Shown here: piece after piece, positions 8,726 to 8,762 of the stretch | Layout of the letters: each line of letters begins with the position of its first letter | How positions within the stretch are numbered: position 1 is the stretch's first letter | Notes under the pieces: generated by a model | Seen by the model: the letters and a program-made list of their open reading frames with translations, nothing else | Databases searched by the model: none | Told to the model about the DNA's origin: nothing | Made by a program: the position numbers and the translations under genes | NCBI GenBank assembly: GCA_902772625.1 | Contig: CACYBP010000313.1 | Span: 1-8,762, forward strand | Length of the DNA: 8,762 nucleotides | From: Oscillospiraceae bacterium | Lineage (GTDB): Bacteria > Bacillota > Clostridia > Oscillospirales > QAMX01 | Direction: 5' to 3'

Positions 8726-8762
8726 ATGGATATTATCAAAGCAGAGGAAAAGCAGGCAGAAC
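8726..8762 (+). CDS. Start of an unidentified protein (3' truncated)
   Basis: ATG 8726 follows AGGAG (8714-8718) at seven-base spacing and a near-perfect promoter, so this is very probably a real gene start. Only twelve codons are present (MDIIKAEEKQAE), which is too little to identify. The pattern resembles the first strand of GNAT acetyltransferases, which often begin with an I-R-x-A-x-x-x-D motif, but this is a guess. The region is less GC-rich than everything upstream. Confidence 0.65.
   Translation, partial: MDIIKAEEKQAE

Overview
This window is a GC-rich bacterial chromosomal segment, most likely from a Gram-positive Clostridia or other Firmicutes lineage. The reasons are strong AGGAGG-type Shine-Dalgarno sites, sigma-A style promoters, a TepA-type ClpP-like protein, a SecA with a SEC-C zinc tail, and a MarR plus paired-ABC exporter operon of the kind common in Firmicutes. 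The genus cannot be fixed from sequence alone. I see no rRNA, tRNA, CRISPR array, insertion sequence or prophage gene, and no gene-free gap over about 175 bases.

Layout. (1) Bases 1-702 hold the 3' end of a Clp/Hsp100 AAA+ unfoldase, cut by the window edge. (2) Bases 703-803 are a compact control region with an extended -10 sigma-A promoter inside a hairpin-like dyad, followed by a 22-bp AT-rich palindrome that looks like a MarR operator. (3) Bases 804-4887 are one operon: a MarR repressor and two ABC half-transporters, each joined to the next by a 4-base ATGA overlap and closed by a strong hairpin terminator. Motif residues show the two half-transporters form a heterodimer with one degenerate and one canonical ATP site, so the operon is best read as a self-regulated drug or toxic-compound exporter. 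(4) A convergent minus-strand gene, 4969-5622, encodes a TepA-like ClpP-fold protein. (5) A 173-base divergent spacer separates it from secA (5796-8564), the ATPase motor of the Sec export pathway. The spacer carries an extended -10 promoter and a structured leader for secA. (6) After a secA terminator, the last 160 bases are visibly more AT-rich, with a near-perfect promoter and the first 12 codons of an unidentified gene.

The genes fall into two themes: export of small molecules (MarR-ABC-ABC) and protein quality control or secretion (Clp ATPase, TepA, SecA). The most suggestive context is tepA and secA back to back with apparently overlapping promoters, since TepA has been linked to preprotein translocation in Bacillus subtilis. 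Start codons for tepA and secA were moved inward, because the longest open frames begin at GTG codons that lie in or against the ribosome-binding sites. No wholly new system is evident. The items worth a second look are the nested promoter architecture, the tepA-secA pairing and the secA leader structure.
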